From assembly GCF_000224145.3 (NCBI RefSeq), contig NC_020176.2:4067825-4131824 (forward strand): a DNA stretch of 64,000 bases, read 5' to 3'. Within the stretch, counting starts at the first letter, position 1; every line of letters starts with the position of its first letter. Positions 19,878-38,269 of this stretch are shown in pieces. The position numbers and the translations under genes are program-made. The notes under the pieces were generated by a model. The model was not told the DNA's origin, searched no databases, and saw only the letters and a list, made by a program, of their open reading frames with translations. Source of the stretch: Ciona intestinalis. Its lineage: Eukaryota; Chordata; Ascidiacea; Phlebobranchia; Cionidae.

Positions 19878-22800
19878 ATGGATCTTCCGCATAAAAACCC
19901 GGATTCAAATCCGGAGGAGGACGAAAAAATAGACGCTAAAGATGAAAATAAAGTTGGTCAGAAGAATTTATCAACAGAAGAAATGAAATCTATGACAGAA
20001 CAGATATCTGAAATCTTGACAACATTACCTGAAACTGCAACGAACTTTTCCGTTAGCAAACGGAGTGAATGGAATAAAAGTGAAGGGAGGTCCGAAGATT
20101 TAAATGGCAGGGATAATTCATACCAGGAAAATTCCTCTCATGCTTCGTCACCTGCGCCGTTTACATCAGACAACGAAGTGAGTGTCTAATGACGAAAAAC
20201 TAAATAAAGACTGGCTATTTTGGGTTGTTAACATGTGTAATGTTTGTGGAAATGTCGCTAGAACCCAGTTTTGTTTAAAACTACGAATTTATGCCCCCAA
20301 CATGCACTCTACGTGAAATTAGAAAAACAAACTTTAAATAGAATTTGTTTGTTTTTTTCTTAAGCGATCCAAATCCGGCACTCCCGTATACTTTAAATTC
20401 CCCATCCATCCAATACATTACCCATCAACCTTATCTACAGGATGATGAATCGGAGGCGGAAAGCTCCGAGCTCGATGAGGAAGATTGTAACAGAAGAAGA
20501 TCGCAATGTTTGGATGAAATGTCAACCATTGAAAAACAATTCATGGACATCAGAGACCAGTAAGCTGGGTGCTGTATAGGTTAACACAAACAAAAAGATT
20601 ATGTACTTTTAAATTGGGGACCAGGGGTTAGGTTTGCAGCTATTTACCAGCAAATTTTTCAGTTAGCCTATATAATTTGTTGGTGTAGGTGTTTTGGTAG
20701 CCTATACCATTTGTTGTTTGCTCCGTTTTTAGTAGCAGTGTATTCTGTTATGATTTAACAAGATTGATTCAACGATATTATTGCCAAATCAAGGCCAGAT
20801 TGATTGAATGTGTTAAAGTTAAAGTTATTTTGGTACGATAAGTCAGTTATGGATCAATCATGTCTGCAAGTTCGGTATGGCTAAAACATCATATAGTAGA
20901 GTGGGGGGAGATGGGACACCTTTTTAATCTATTTTCTCGCCTTATTTAGTAGTAAACAAAGAACGTTCGAAGAATTCTTAAACTGTATCTTCACGACTCC
21001 TATGGATTGTTGTCAATTGTTTAAAACACGATCAGGATTTTTGGATATTACGTGCTAAAGGTGTCCCGTCCTCCCCCACCCTACTATATTTATTCAAACT
21101 AAATTTATTCATATTATTACAGATTATACAGAGAAAGGCACACCCAGATAATGCAGAAACTGGAGGAAGTTAAAGCAGGAACAGCTCCAGAATATCTTCA
21201 ACAATTACTTGTGTTGGAAACAAACAAACAAGTCAGAATGCAGGTGATGAAACAATGACAATTATTATCAAAACAATATATATATGTTGTTATGATAACA
21301 GATGTTGTAATTATTAATACAGTTGTGAAACTCCCCGGTTTAAAGTTTGAGGTATGTTCGTTATATAAATTGTAAAAACAATAAGAGTGTCTGTAACCCA
21401 TATGGTTTAGTATCAAAGCTCATGATTAAAGTTTTAAATTTAACTTTATGTACGAACTGTATAATTGTAACTTTATATTCAAATTCAATTACTTGTTCTC
21501 GTTTCAGGTTTCTGATATTTTAAAAAGATTACGAGTTGAATCTCTTAAAATAAACCTGGAAGCAGAGAGCCAAGCTAACACTCAACAACTAAAAGTAAGT
21601 TAAACCAGTGATATTTCATAAACAAATACAAACAAAAAAGCACAGACACATTTTCACAACTTTTTGCAACCAAAACTACCACAACCCATGATTTCCAACA
21701 CAAAAAACTAAAGTTGTATAATGGCCCATTATAGTTACGCTTAGCTTTTGTATTGCTTAGCTAATGTACATTTATAAATCGTTGGTTAGGGTTTTGTTTT
21801 TGTTGTTAGGTCTAAGGCATAAGTAATATGGTCCTTATTAAAAGTATTTATCAATGTTGGTTTTGTTGTTAGAATGAGAAGCAAATATTGATGGGGAAGA
21901 TTGAGAATGAGTTGAATGAGAAGATGCATCGGTTGGAGGAAGATCGGGAGAATGTAGATCTTTCAAATCAGCTGTGGGATGATGGAAGAGATGGGGAGGA
22001 AATCTTCAGGAAGAAGAGCAAAAGGAGAGAAGAAGTTAACTCAACTTTCTCATTCGGAGGAGTGAAGAGAAAGAAGAAGCCAGTTACTGTGACTGATATC
22101 CTTTGTTTGGGGTTGGATGTATGAAGTTATTGGGCTGACAGGGGGTTATAGCTTAAGTTTAATTGGAGTACCAATAGGAACTCAGCTTACAGATGGGGTG
22201 TTCTGACAATTTGAGGTAAAAAAGTAAGATAACAATTTGAAGTCCGATAATGTGAAGTAAACCAAATAAGATAAAGGGTTCTGGGGTTACGTGACTAAGA
22301 TGTAGGTTCTGTTTTTTATTCTATATAGGTGAGGCCCTACAGTGAGGCACCAGGGGATCTGTAATTTAAGCCACAGTTAGCCCATTACCCCAAGTGCTCT
22401 TGGTTTAGGGTTTGAATATAAGTTTCGAACTTAAGTGAAACATTTTTCGTATGGGGATATTTTTTAAAAAAGTCTATAAACAAAATATTTAAGATTCCGG
22501 TTCAAATCCTCAGCTAATATTCCTTAACCCCATGCACGCCCATATATAGTCTACATGTTACGAGACACGGATATTATGGATGACTGGACAGCGATCAAGA
22601 GAGCAATCGTAAGCAAGCGAAGAACAGTGTCAGTAAAACGTAAGTTTTTAAATTCTTTAAATTCATCTAAAACATTTAAAAAAAGTTTATTAGCAAATGA
22701 ACTTAATGGTTTATAATGCGGCAAACAATTTAATCTTTTTTAGCAGGTTTTAAAATAAGAGCAATTGAGAATTTATAATGTAAACCTACTGTTGTGTTTT

Positions 22801-23390
22801 GTGTGTTGTGTTATGCATATAGATATGTTGTAAGGAATAACTTGGGCCTTGGATTTAAGATACAGCATATTGAGCAAAACAGTGAAAGACTTTTGGGTTA
22901 ATTGTTCAAACTTGCAGATCCAAAGAAACGGCAAACACACAGTTGTAAATACGAAGATGGAAAAATGATTTATGGAATTAAAACTTTTGAAGAAGGCATG
23001 AACGTGACCATTCGCAAGAGAGGAGAATCACCCACTTTGTGAGTCAAACTTTTGCATATTTCCACCCAATTTGTTTTATATCATATGAGTATTACTCATA
23101 AAATATTTAATTGTATGCTGGGAATTTTGATCGTTTTCCTCAATTTTTTTGGCAGTTTTAACATTTTTTTAACAAATTTTGTTTGTTTTTCGTTAATATT
23201 TTAGGAAGTTTTAGGTTTTTACAAAAAATTAAAACTGGTTCTACAATGTTATTTTTTATGTTCATTCCACAGTGGTAAAATATCCGGGTTAAACGCTTCA
23301 GAGATCCTGGTGCAAAGAAGCAATGGTTCAAAAGCGAAACTTTACGTTTACCAACTCCAACGTGGGATATATACATTGCACCATAGATGA
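19878..23390 (+). CDS. BRMS1L: BRMS1/SDS3-family chromatin corepressor (BRMS1-like)
   Basis: Eight exons: 19878-20177, 20441-20559, 21123-21243, 21508-21594, 21873-22095, 22538-22639, 22918-23038, 23273-23390. Total 1191 nt, 396 residues, in phase. Sds3-like signature: [20 protein letters not shown], then [18 protein letters not shown], a coiled coil, [13 protein letters not shown], and [16 protein letters not shown]. The C-terminus has [21 protein letters not shown]1/BRMS1L/SDS3 proteins are subunits of the nuclear Sin3-HDAC complex. The acidic N-terminus is longer than in human BRMS1L (about 323 aa). Intron 5 (22096-22537) has AT-AC ends and U12-type signals; only that junction restores TGPYIVYML. 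Divergent from Dispatched and convergent with IARS2. AATAAA at 23498-23503. Confidence 0.93.
20893..21088. repeat. MITE, GTAGGGTGGGG family
   Basis: Starts TAGTAGAGTGGGGGGAGATG and ends TCCTCCCCCACCCTACTATA, with the interior GTTTAAAACACGATCAGGAT. It sits in BRMS1L intron 2 and has TATA-like flanks on both sides. Confidence 0.8.
22096..22537 (+). other. AT-AC intron with U12-type splice signals in BRMS1L
   Basis: The 5' end is ATATCCTTT, matching the minor-spliceosome AT-AC donor consensus. Near the 3' end TTCCTTAAC (22520-22528) matches the U12 branch-site consensus, followed after a short gap by CCCATGCAC ending in AC (22536-22537). No GT-AG choice keeps the conserved protein, whereas this junction gives VTVTGPYIVYML. 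A LINE-tail repeat lies inside at about 22308-22400. Confidence 0.85.
22308..22400 (+). repeat. 5'-truncated LINE tail copy
   Basis: TTCTATATAGGTGAGGCCCT followed by TTAAGCCACAGTTAGCCCAT matches the 3' UTR of the LINE at 2511-2611. Inside the AT-AC intron. Confidence 0.6.
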
Positions 23391-23497
23391 TGGGGCAGAG
23401 GTTGTTGGTATCGTGGACATAAGGTTTCAGTGCCATATGTATGGCATATAAGTGGCGTGGCTAATATGTGGCATATGGGCAGGCATTTTGTTTTTTT

Positions 23498-23503
23498 AAT
23501 AAA
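23498..23503 (+). terminator. polyadenylation signal of BRMS1L
   Basis: AATAAA 108 nt after the TGA at 23390, in the 389-bp gap to the convergent IARS2 stop. Confidence 0.6.
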
Positions 23504-23779
23504 AACTACTAAATAATCACAAACAAAAAACACACTAAAAAAATGGCTTTAAGCAGTTGCTGCAGGTTGTTCGGTACTACAGTAAAAATATTGCTTCGGT
23601 ATAACCTATACTCCAGTTGTTTAATGAATATTTAATATGAGTATAAAACTGCACCTTCAAAAAGGTTGTAATTGTAATTTTATTGTCATGCTGATGCGAG
23701 GTAAATTTCATGGGCATTTTGGCATAATAAAGAAAATGTTACGAACCATTGGTTTGAAGGCTTCCGTGGTCATAAACCA

Positions 23780-31707
<7,928 letters not shown>

Positions 31708-31807
31708 CGTAGTAGAAACATGTGCGTTTCCATTGTTTATGTTGGTGTTAAGATATCTATGGAAAAACTATTCGAAGAAGGGCATTCCCCTTAAATATGC
31801 TAACTAA

Positions 31808-31960
31808 GGAACAATCCTCCCCTACATTATTTGATAACCGCTAAACGAAACAACTCATACATACAACCCCTTTACCCACTAGCCTCTGCCTCCTAACTAC
31901 CAACATAAAACACTTTCTATCAGCCTAATCTGTAACGTACCGAAGGATTCTTCACTACTG
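31808..31960. repeat. MITE, AGTGAAGAATCC family
   Basis: Starts GAACAATCCTCCCCTACATT and ends ATCTGTAACGTACCGAAGGATTCTTCACTA-like inverted sequence. It lies just upstream of the IARS2 start and could overlap its promoter. Confidence 0.65.
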
Positions 31961-32427
31961 CCTTTGGTTTGTTGTTGTGACGTAGTAGTAAAAAAGTTTA
32001 AATCTCCAAGGTTTTCAATTTTTTCCGGGCACCCCAGCCGCGCATCTGTCACGACCTTACCAAACACTGTATCTTATGACCAACATTTTCTATGCAGTTT
32101 GTATTTGACAACAGCTGCACACGAGCGCATAAACAAGCACTGCATGATATCCTTAATCAAGCAATATATTCTGCCAAAACGCGGTACATATACAATCAAA
32201 TCATAAAGAACTAAAAAGGAACTTAAATATGCAAATACTTGTGACGTTCACTGTAAACTTCCAAACATATACTGCTCAAAAAACCCGAAAAAAAGCTGCT
32301 CAGAATATAATAATCTTCATTCTCGCGTGGCCGAAAAAAGTTTGTAAACGAGCACGCAGTAAATTTCTTCCATGACAAATGATTTTTCTTCAGGTGGATT
32401 CGTCACGTAATTAGGATAACAATTCCT

Positions 32428-35400
32428 TCATTCTTCCTTCGAGCATTGACTTTGCTGTGACTCATGAGTAACTTTTGATTGAACAGTTTTCTTGTGCATG
32501 CCTACAATACAATATAACGTAATTAAGCACCGTGTTACACGTTCACCAGTAATCTATAATCGGTTTACGCCTTACCAATAAGCCAGGGTGCAAATGCATC
32601 GTTTTTGAGACCGTCCTTGTAACAGGCATTAATAACAGTATCGGGTAGAGGTATAGAATGGCGAACCATTGCACCGTACAAGCCGTATTCTGCCATAACG
32701 CTACTCTTGCCCCAACAATTCTCTCGTTTCCGCCATTTTGCGCGGCGGTTCTGAAACCAAACCTGAAGGGAAAGAAATCATGTTCGTTAAAATAGATAAT
32801 GAATTTAAACAGAATTGGTCCAACATTTAGAAATACAGAGTTAACCCAGAAAGAAGTAAAGGTCTCACCTATAATGGTGTAACTAATTTAATCGCGTCAG
32901 TTTAATCGAGCTTGGTACCCACTGGGAATAAGCGACAACCAATGTTACCATAATTATGTACGTAGATCGCAGATTAAAAAGTGATTCCACACATGTGTGG
33001 TCGATAATTAATTCGAAGCCAACAGCGATTGAACCAATAGATAAATTGCTTTAATCAATTCAATGACTGACTTTACGTTTACGGCCTATTATTTCAAATC
33101 AATAACCAAGGAACGAAAATGACAAACAGGCTGTAATTTGGATGGCTTTCGTAAATTTAAACAATCAACACTGCTGTTGTTTTTTAAACCAAAGTAGGCC
33201 CTATAGTATAGGATAGGCCCTATACAGTGGGGTAAGGGTAGCGTTATCGCATAATTATGTCTCGTATTTCCTGAACGGGATTTAAATAACTAACACTAAC
33301 ACTCTGAAGGGTTGTGAAGATTCTGTTAATACACTCTATTAAATACTAAATGGGACAATGAAATAAAATGATACGTAGGCCATCTTACCCCATTCTACTA
33401 AACATTTGTTTTTACCTGAATTCTGTCTTCTTGTAAATTTGCGTTTTTCGCTAATTTTTCTCTCGTTTCTGCATCCGGGTAATGAGCAAGATCAAATGCT
33501 TTTTCCAAATGTTCAAGTTGAGCGCTTGTGAAAATTGTTCTGCCGCAAATTATAGTACATTAATTAAAAATCCTTGATTTAACTACCGACCTCTATACCC
33601 CATGGATACCCCATGGATATCTACGTAAGCATAAATATATACAATATGTAAACCATTAAGGCGGCTTATACCTCCGGGGAAGTAGCAGGATCCAAAATCT
33701 GGTAGTGTCCATGCGGTATAGCACCTTGGGGGTTATAGAGTAATGGGCCAATCTTGGCCTAAATCCTAGGACCAATGGCGTGCCACGCTGCCGGGCCCCA
33801 CCCATACAGAATAAAATACATCAATATAGCGAGTATAATAAGAAATAGAGAGCATTTGTCGAGAAAGTACTTTGTTTAAAACCACACGTTGGGAAAGTTA
33901 CCTGCTACGTCGTTTCTTTAGTTTATCACTGAGTTCCTTACTGTTGTTTCTAGATTGGGTAACTTCTGTAAAAAACGCGTTGCTTTTTTAATTCAATTCA
34001 TTTTAAAGATTTTTTAGTTGAAAACTGTAATCATTTGTTAATTTTACGAATAAAGGTTTTCATGTGTATTAGTAGATACTAAAGTGTTTTTGTTTTCATT
34101 ATTACCTAAACAGAAGGCAGAGAGTTCGATTAAGAAAACGTTCTGTCATTTGTAAGTGTTACAACATGACATTGATACATTGCTAGCGCCGCCATTTTGT
34201 TTTCTATTATTCTAAAGCAGCGAAGCGATTGGTGAATTAAGCGAATCGTTTCCGATGCACTTATTGTGAGTAGATAATGCCTCTTGTCGGAGCTATGCGC
34301 GTTCTTTTCAAGCGACAGCAGTTGATTCGCCACGAGAGCCGATTGAGCGAATGAAACTGCGATTAATTTGTTATTAAAGATATCTTCGCAACACAAGCAA
34401 TTGTGAACGTCGGTATAAGGAACATATGCCAGACGGTCGCAAATGTAAACGATACAAATTACCGCAGGGTGCATTGCTCAATGAGGTGAACATGATGGAA
34501 TCGAGCAAAGCGGGATTAAATTCGGATCAAAATCTAGCAAATGGAATATGCAAAATATAAATTTTTGCCAACCCCTTTTTCAAATAATGTAATCCCATGA
34601 ACAATATTGAACCACAGTTATGTCAAAAATATAAAATGAAGGGCGTTGTCTATAGATTGTATATTGCAACCACAATAACAGAATATGAAAATAGCAGTAA
34701 TGCAACAAAATTACCTTTTGTACCATCCGAAGAAAGTTTTCGTTTTTTGGCTGCAGGTTCGGTTTCATCCGATTTGAACCGGTTTTGCTCGATGGGCGAA
34801 GTTGTTGCTTGGGGTTGGAAGTTCGTGGATGCGGGAAGCGGAAGATGCTGAACTGGAGGCGCTTCTTCCGATCCTGTATGAGTCCAGCTGGGTGGAAATT
34901 TCAGATGTTCGTCTGGTTTTCTTGAAGGAATTCCAGGGAGAACAGAGCAGCCTGGTATCGAGTATAAATAGCCGGAGCTTTGGATGCGACGTTGTTCTTC
35001 TCTCAGGTGATGCAGGAATGGGAGACCAAGAGAGGAGTATTGATGATAAAGATTTCCGAGTCCTCCGGCGTAAATATAGGATAAAAAGTTCATATGCGGG
35101 TTTAAATGACTGTCTTGCTGTGGAAGAACTCTTCCATGGAAGTTCGTTCTGAAGTTGTTTGCTGAAGAAGGGTTGGCGGAGATATCAGAACCAGGGGTGA
35201 TTTCTTTGTCGGATTCATCCGAAATTATAGCTTCTTGTTCTTGCAGACGTCTTGAATCATCTTCACTTAATTTCTCTCTCTTATCCTCCAACTTGAACGC
35301 TAACTCTGAGGACCCTGGACGCTCCATTGCAGCACAAGCATCTACAAGTGGATTCTTCGAATGTGCCAATTCATTCGGACCAACTGACGAAATTTTCGAA

Positions 35401-35828
35401 TGTTCGTCGCTCCACTTACGCGAGAGGAATAATTTCCTAATCTCCGACCCTTCAGTGGCGAAATTGGGAAAAGATCTCCCGATTGAAGAGCCTTCAAATC
35501 TATTAAAATCTGTTGCGAGATTGTCACCTTCCACGCGTCCAAAATCCTTCGAGTATTGCACAGGACCATTTAGATGATCACTGCTTAAGTGCATTCGTTC
35601 ATGGCGATTATTTTCCGCCACTTTTCTGCTGTGGGTCGCGGAATTATCCAACAGTCTTACGATATGAAAGGACCCGATTTCTTCCTCCCGTGTTTTCGAC
35701 GAACTATTCAAGTTTGGGCTCGATTTCTCCTGCACGCTGGCAGAATCTGAAAAGTCCGATGATACGTCATAGATTACGTCATCACGCACTGGAGACTGCT
35801 GGCAACCTCTTTTGAGTGACGTAATCAT
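32428..35828 (-). CDS. VSX: Visual system homeobox transcription factor (paired-like homeodomain + CVC domain)
   Basis: Five exons: 35828-34715, 33965-33902, 33539-33416, 32762-32576, 32501-32428. Total 1563 nt, 520 residues, in phase. Exon 1 is a 371-residue Ser-rich N-terminal region with no recognisable domain. Exons 2-4 encode a paired-like homeodomain ([20 protein letters not shown], then helix 3 [14 protein letters not shown], Gln at position 50). The intron falls just before helix-3 VW, as in other paired-like genes. The CVC domain follows directly: [40 protein letters not shown]. This combination is diagnostic of Vsx/Chx10/Ceh-10, nuclear regulators of neural and retinal cell types. 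I do not see the N-terminal octapeptide found in vertebrate VSX. The start at 35828 is the first in-frame ATG. Confidence 0.93.
33225..33405. repeat. MITE, GTAGGGTGGGG family (diverged)
   Basis: CAGTGGGGTAAGGGTAGCG start and GCCATCTTACCCCATTCTAC end, with TAAATACTAAATGGGACAAT inside. It is in the Vsx intron that splits the homeodomain. Confidence 0.6.
33680..33835 (-). repeat. 5'-truncated LINE tail copy (reverse)
   Basis: GGGCCAATCTTGGCCTAAAT, CCTAGGACCAATGGCGTGCC and CCCACCCATACAGAATAAAA match the LINE 3' UTR. It extends beyond the shared core toward the LINE ORF end. In a Vsx intron. Confidence 0.7.
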
Positions 35829-36124
35829 CACACTTTATTCTACAAGATAAAAAAATAACTTTATAATTATAAAAAAAAAATTAAAACAAATTATTTCTTG
35901 CATATATTTCATTATATACTTTTTCTAAAAGCCCAATTAGTTTTAAATATTTTAAATAACACACGCACTTGCAAACAAAATCGCGCATACACTTTTAAAA
36001 TCCACAAAATTGACTTATGTTTAACAACTGTTTATCCTTGTAATGCCCGATTGAGATGCTGCCAAATAAAACAAACCTAATCACTACCCCGCCCTTTATA
36101 TCTAAGCTGCGTCTCTTTTCCTGA

Positions 36125-36300
36125 AAAAAGAGACCTGGCGTTTGACTTGAACAATCACTCCATGTCTCCCCGCATATCCATCTGCGATTCAGTGGCCTTG
36201 CAATTAGTCGACGGCCAATCGCTCAGTTAGAAATTAATTACAAGCGGGCAGGACCGGCGGCACAGAATTTGAAAGGTCAGAGGTTAAACCTCGATCGTCA
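36125..36300. promoter_or_regulatory. Candidate upstream regulatory region of Vsx
   Basis: More GC-rich and complex than its surroundings. It holds a hairpin (GTCTCTTTTC/GAAAAAAGAGAC at about 36111-36134), a reverse CCAAT-type site (GGCCAATCG near 36210), AATTAATTA, and AGGTCA-G-AGGTTA at 36274-36286, a direct repeat with 1-bp spacing as bound by RXR/HNF4/COUP-type nuclear receptors. It lies 300-470 bp upstream of the Vsx ATG. Function inferred only. Confidence 0.3.
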
Positions 36301-36533
36301 TTATTTACCGAAATGGAAACATGCGACGTTCACATTGGCTTCTGATACCATCAATATTACGGTATTGGCGATTAGGGCTTAACCGAGCAGCAGATTTTCT
36401 GGGACAAGCGGGTGACTGACTTAAACTAATGGAAAAAGTTTAATAAGGTCATAATCCGTATAAGTATTGGTGGGACAGGTAATGAACTTAACCAACTAGA
36501 AGACACACCTGAATATTAGTTCAAATAATTTAT

Positions 36534-36683
36534 ATAGTAGGGTGGGGTAAAATGGGACACGTTACTATTTGGTAGTAAAGAGAATATTTACAGAAATAAA
36601 CAACCGCATTCTCGCGAAATGTTGTTAATTGTTTAAAACACGATCAGGAAATAACAATATCCAATTTTACCCCATAGTAATAT
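36534..36683. repeat. MITE, GTAGGGTGGGG family
   Basis: ATAGTAGGGTGGGGTAAAAT start and CAATTTTACCCCATAGTAAT end, with GTTTAAAACACGATCAGGAA inside. Confidence 0.8.
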
Positions 36684-36900
36684 ACCCGTGGTGAAACACC
36701 GAGTTTTCACGACCTTTCTACACGTTAAAACACAATGATGATTTCCATGTAATGGCAATTGGTGAACAGATTCAACTAAGCCGCCTGCTTACGACTACAA
36801 ACTAATCTGGTGCGGCGACGATTCGGCGCCTGCCAAATTTAAACCTTATATTAGGGAAACTGTTTGTATTATATATACTGTATTAGGTTTTTTTCTTAAC

Positions 36901-37102
36901 ATATAGTAGGGTAGGGAAGTTGGGACACATTTTAACTCTGTTTTCTCGTCCAATGTGGTAGTAAACAAGGAACTTTCAGAGAATTATAAAACTATATGCT
37001 CGCAAGACTCCCATAGACCGTTGTTAACTGTTTAAAACACGATCAGTATATTCGGATATTATGCCCCGAAGGTGTCCCATCTTTCCCCGTCCCACTATAT
37101 AT
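36901..37102. repeat. MITE, GTAGGGTGGGG family
   Basis: ATATAGTAGGGTAGGGAAGT start and TTTCCCCGTCCCACTATATA end. It abuts a second copy at 37103. Confidence 0.8.
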
Positions 37103-37270
37103 ATAGTACTGGAGGGTATAGGATGGGATACCTTTAAAACATAATATTTCGCATTTAAAAACCATGTTTTTAACAATCGACGTCGGTCTTTTAGAGTTGT
37201 GGGGCTACAATTATATAATTCTTTGAATGTTCTTTCTATACTACCAAATGGGACAAGAAAATAAAATGAG
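37103..37270. repeat. MITE, GTAGGGTGGGG family, adjacent copy
   Basis: TAGTACTGGAGGGTATAGGATG start; ACTACCAAATGGGACAAGAA near the end. Opposite internal orientation to the neighbouring copy. Confidence 0.65.
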
Positions 37271-37589
37271 TACCATTTACACGAACCTGCAACATGGGCT
37301 AATTGGCAGATTTGAAAAAATCACTTTTGTAAACCAATTCCAACAGCAGCATGCTATAGTATTAATCAATATGGCAGTTGTATTTAATCGTTCTTACTGA
37401 TGAATACTTGAATTTATTCAGAAAAGGGTTAAGTTCGTTATCCATTTCATTTTTTTAAATTGACTTTAAAAACTGTTAGCAACAAAATGAATATTACACG
37501 ACATTTAGCAGCCATTTTTGTGCCACGAATTGAAGCTCAGAGCCCGTGTATTAAACCAATAGATTTGCTAATCATAGATCGTAAGAATA

Positions 37590-37700
37590 TGTTTTTAATG
37601 AATGTATTTAATTTATTTATCCTTGCATGGCGAGACAACGACATTCGTCATAAAACGGTTACGTGTTACCATGTATGTAACTTTGTCGGTGTTTGACATG
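37590..37700. repeat. SINE 3'-tail copy
   Basis: TTTATCCTTGCATGGCGAGA, CAACGACATTCGTCATAAAA and TACCATGTATGTAACTTTGT. Diverged tail copy. Confidence 0.6.
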
Positions 37701-38269
37701 CAGAGAAAGATATATTTTTATGGTCAGCTTGACACTGCGCACGAGGTGCACATAACAACTATGTATCAAAACTTTTCCAAACGCAAAACGACCACACAAC
37801 AACGTTAACAGCTTTTTATGTAGTGCAAGCATTTATAAATTTTATATCCTCGGCCGAAAAAAAAACAACACGAAGAGTTCGACACAATCGTGAAAACGAC
37901 AGAGTACACAACAAATACACTAACAGCAAATTATAACAATCTTAAAGATTCTGCACCAAAAAGTGCTGTTAGCTGAAAAATATCCAATACAAAAGATATA
38001 TATCAAAACGTGAATAAACTGAATATCAGCTAAAAGTTACGAAAATATAGCAAAAAGTTTCCGGAGAGCATCTGATTTGTCACCGACCGTCTTACAACAT
38101 TGTAGGTCCAGGCGTGACGTTTTCAAATCCTACTTTGAAAGAATATGAAACGTCAAGATATTTCTCGATCCAGGTGCTAAATCTAAGAATAAATAATTGT
38201 TTTTGAGTTCTATTACACGCAACATTGCTATTTCATATCAAACCTGATTTGAAAATGATTCCGACAACT

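Larger units (their letters stand above)
35829..38269. other. Intergenic region between Vsx and MED1
   Basis: Apart from the MITEs, the SINE tail and the candidate regulatory region listed separately, I see no supported gene. Short frames here overlap repeats or lack any family pattern. Confidence 0.5.

Noticed and set aside
20345-20440. Upstream extension of BRMS1L exon 2 ([20 protein letters not shown])
   Set aside because: It would put the junction from exon 1 out of phase. The acceptor at 20440 restores phase and leads directly to the conserved acidic DDESEAES segment.
21888-22124. BRMS1L ending at the in-frame stop after DILCLGLDV
   Set aside because: The conserved C-terminal half follows after an AT-AC intron; the apparent end is intron read-through.
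34130-34474. 114-residue minus-strand frame in Vsx intron 1
   Set aside because: No motif, no family pattern; intronic. Kept only as part of a possible regulatory region.
34802-35815. Several plus-strand frames opposite Vsx exon 1
   Set aside because: Shadow frames of the long Vsx coding exon.
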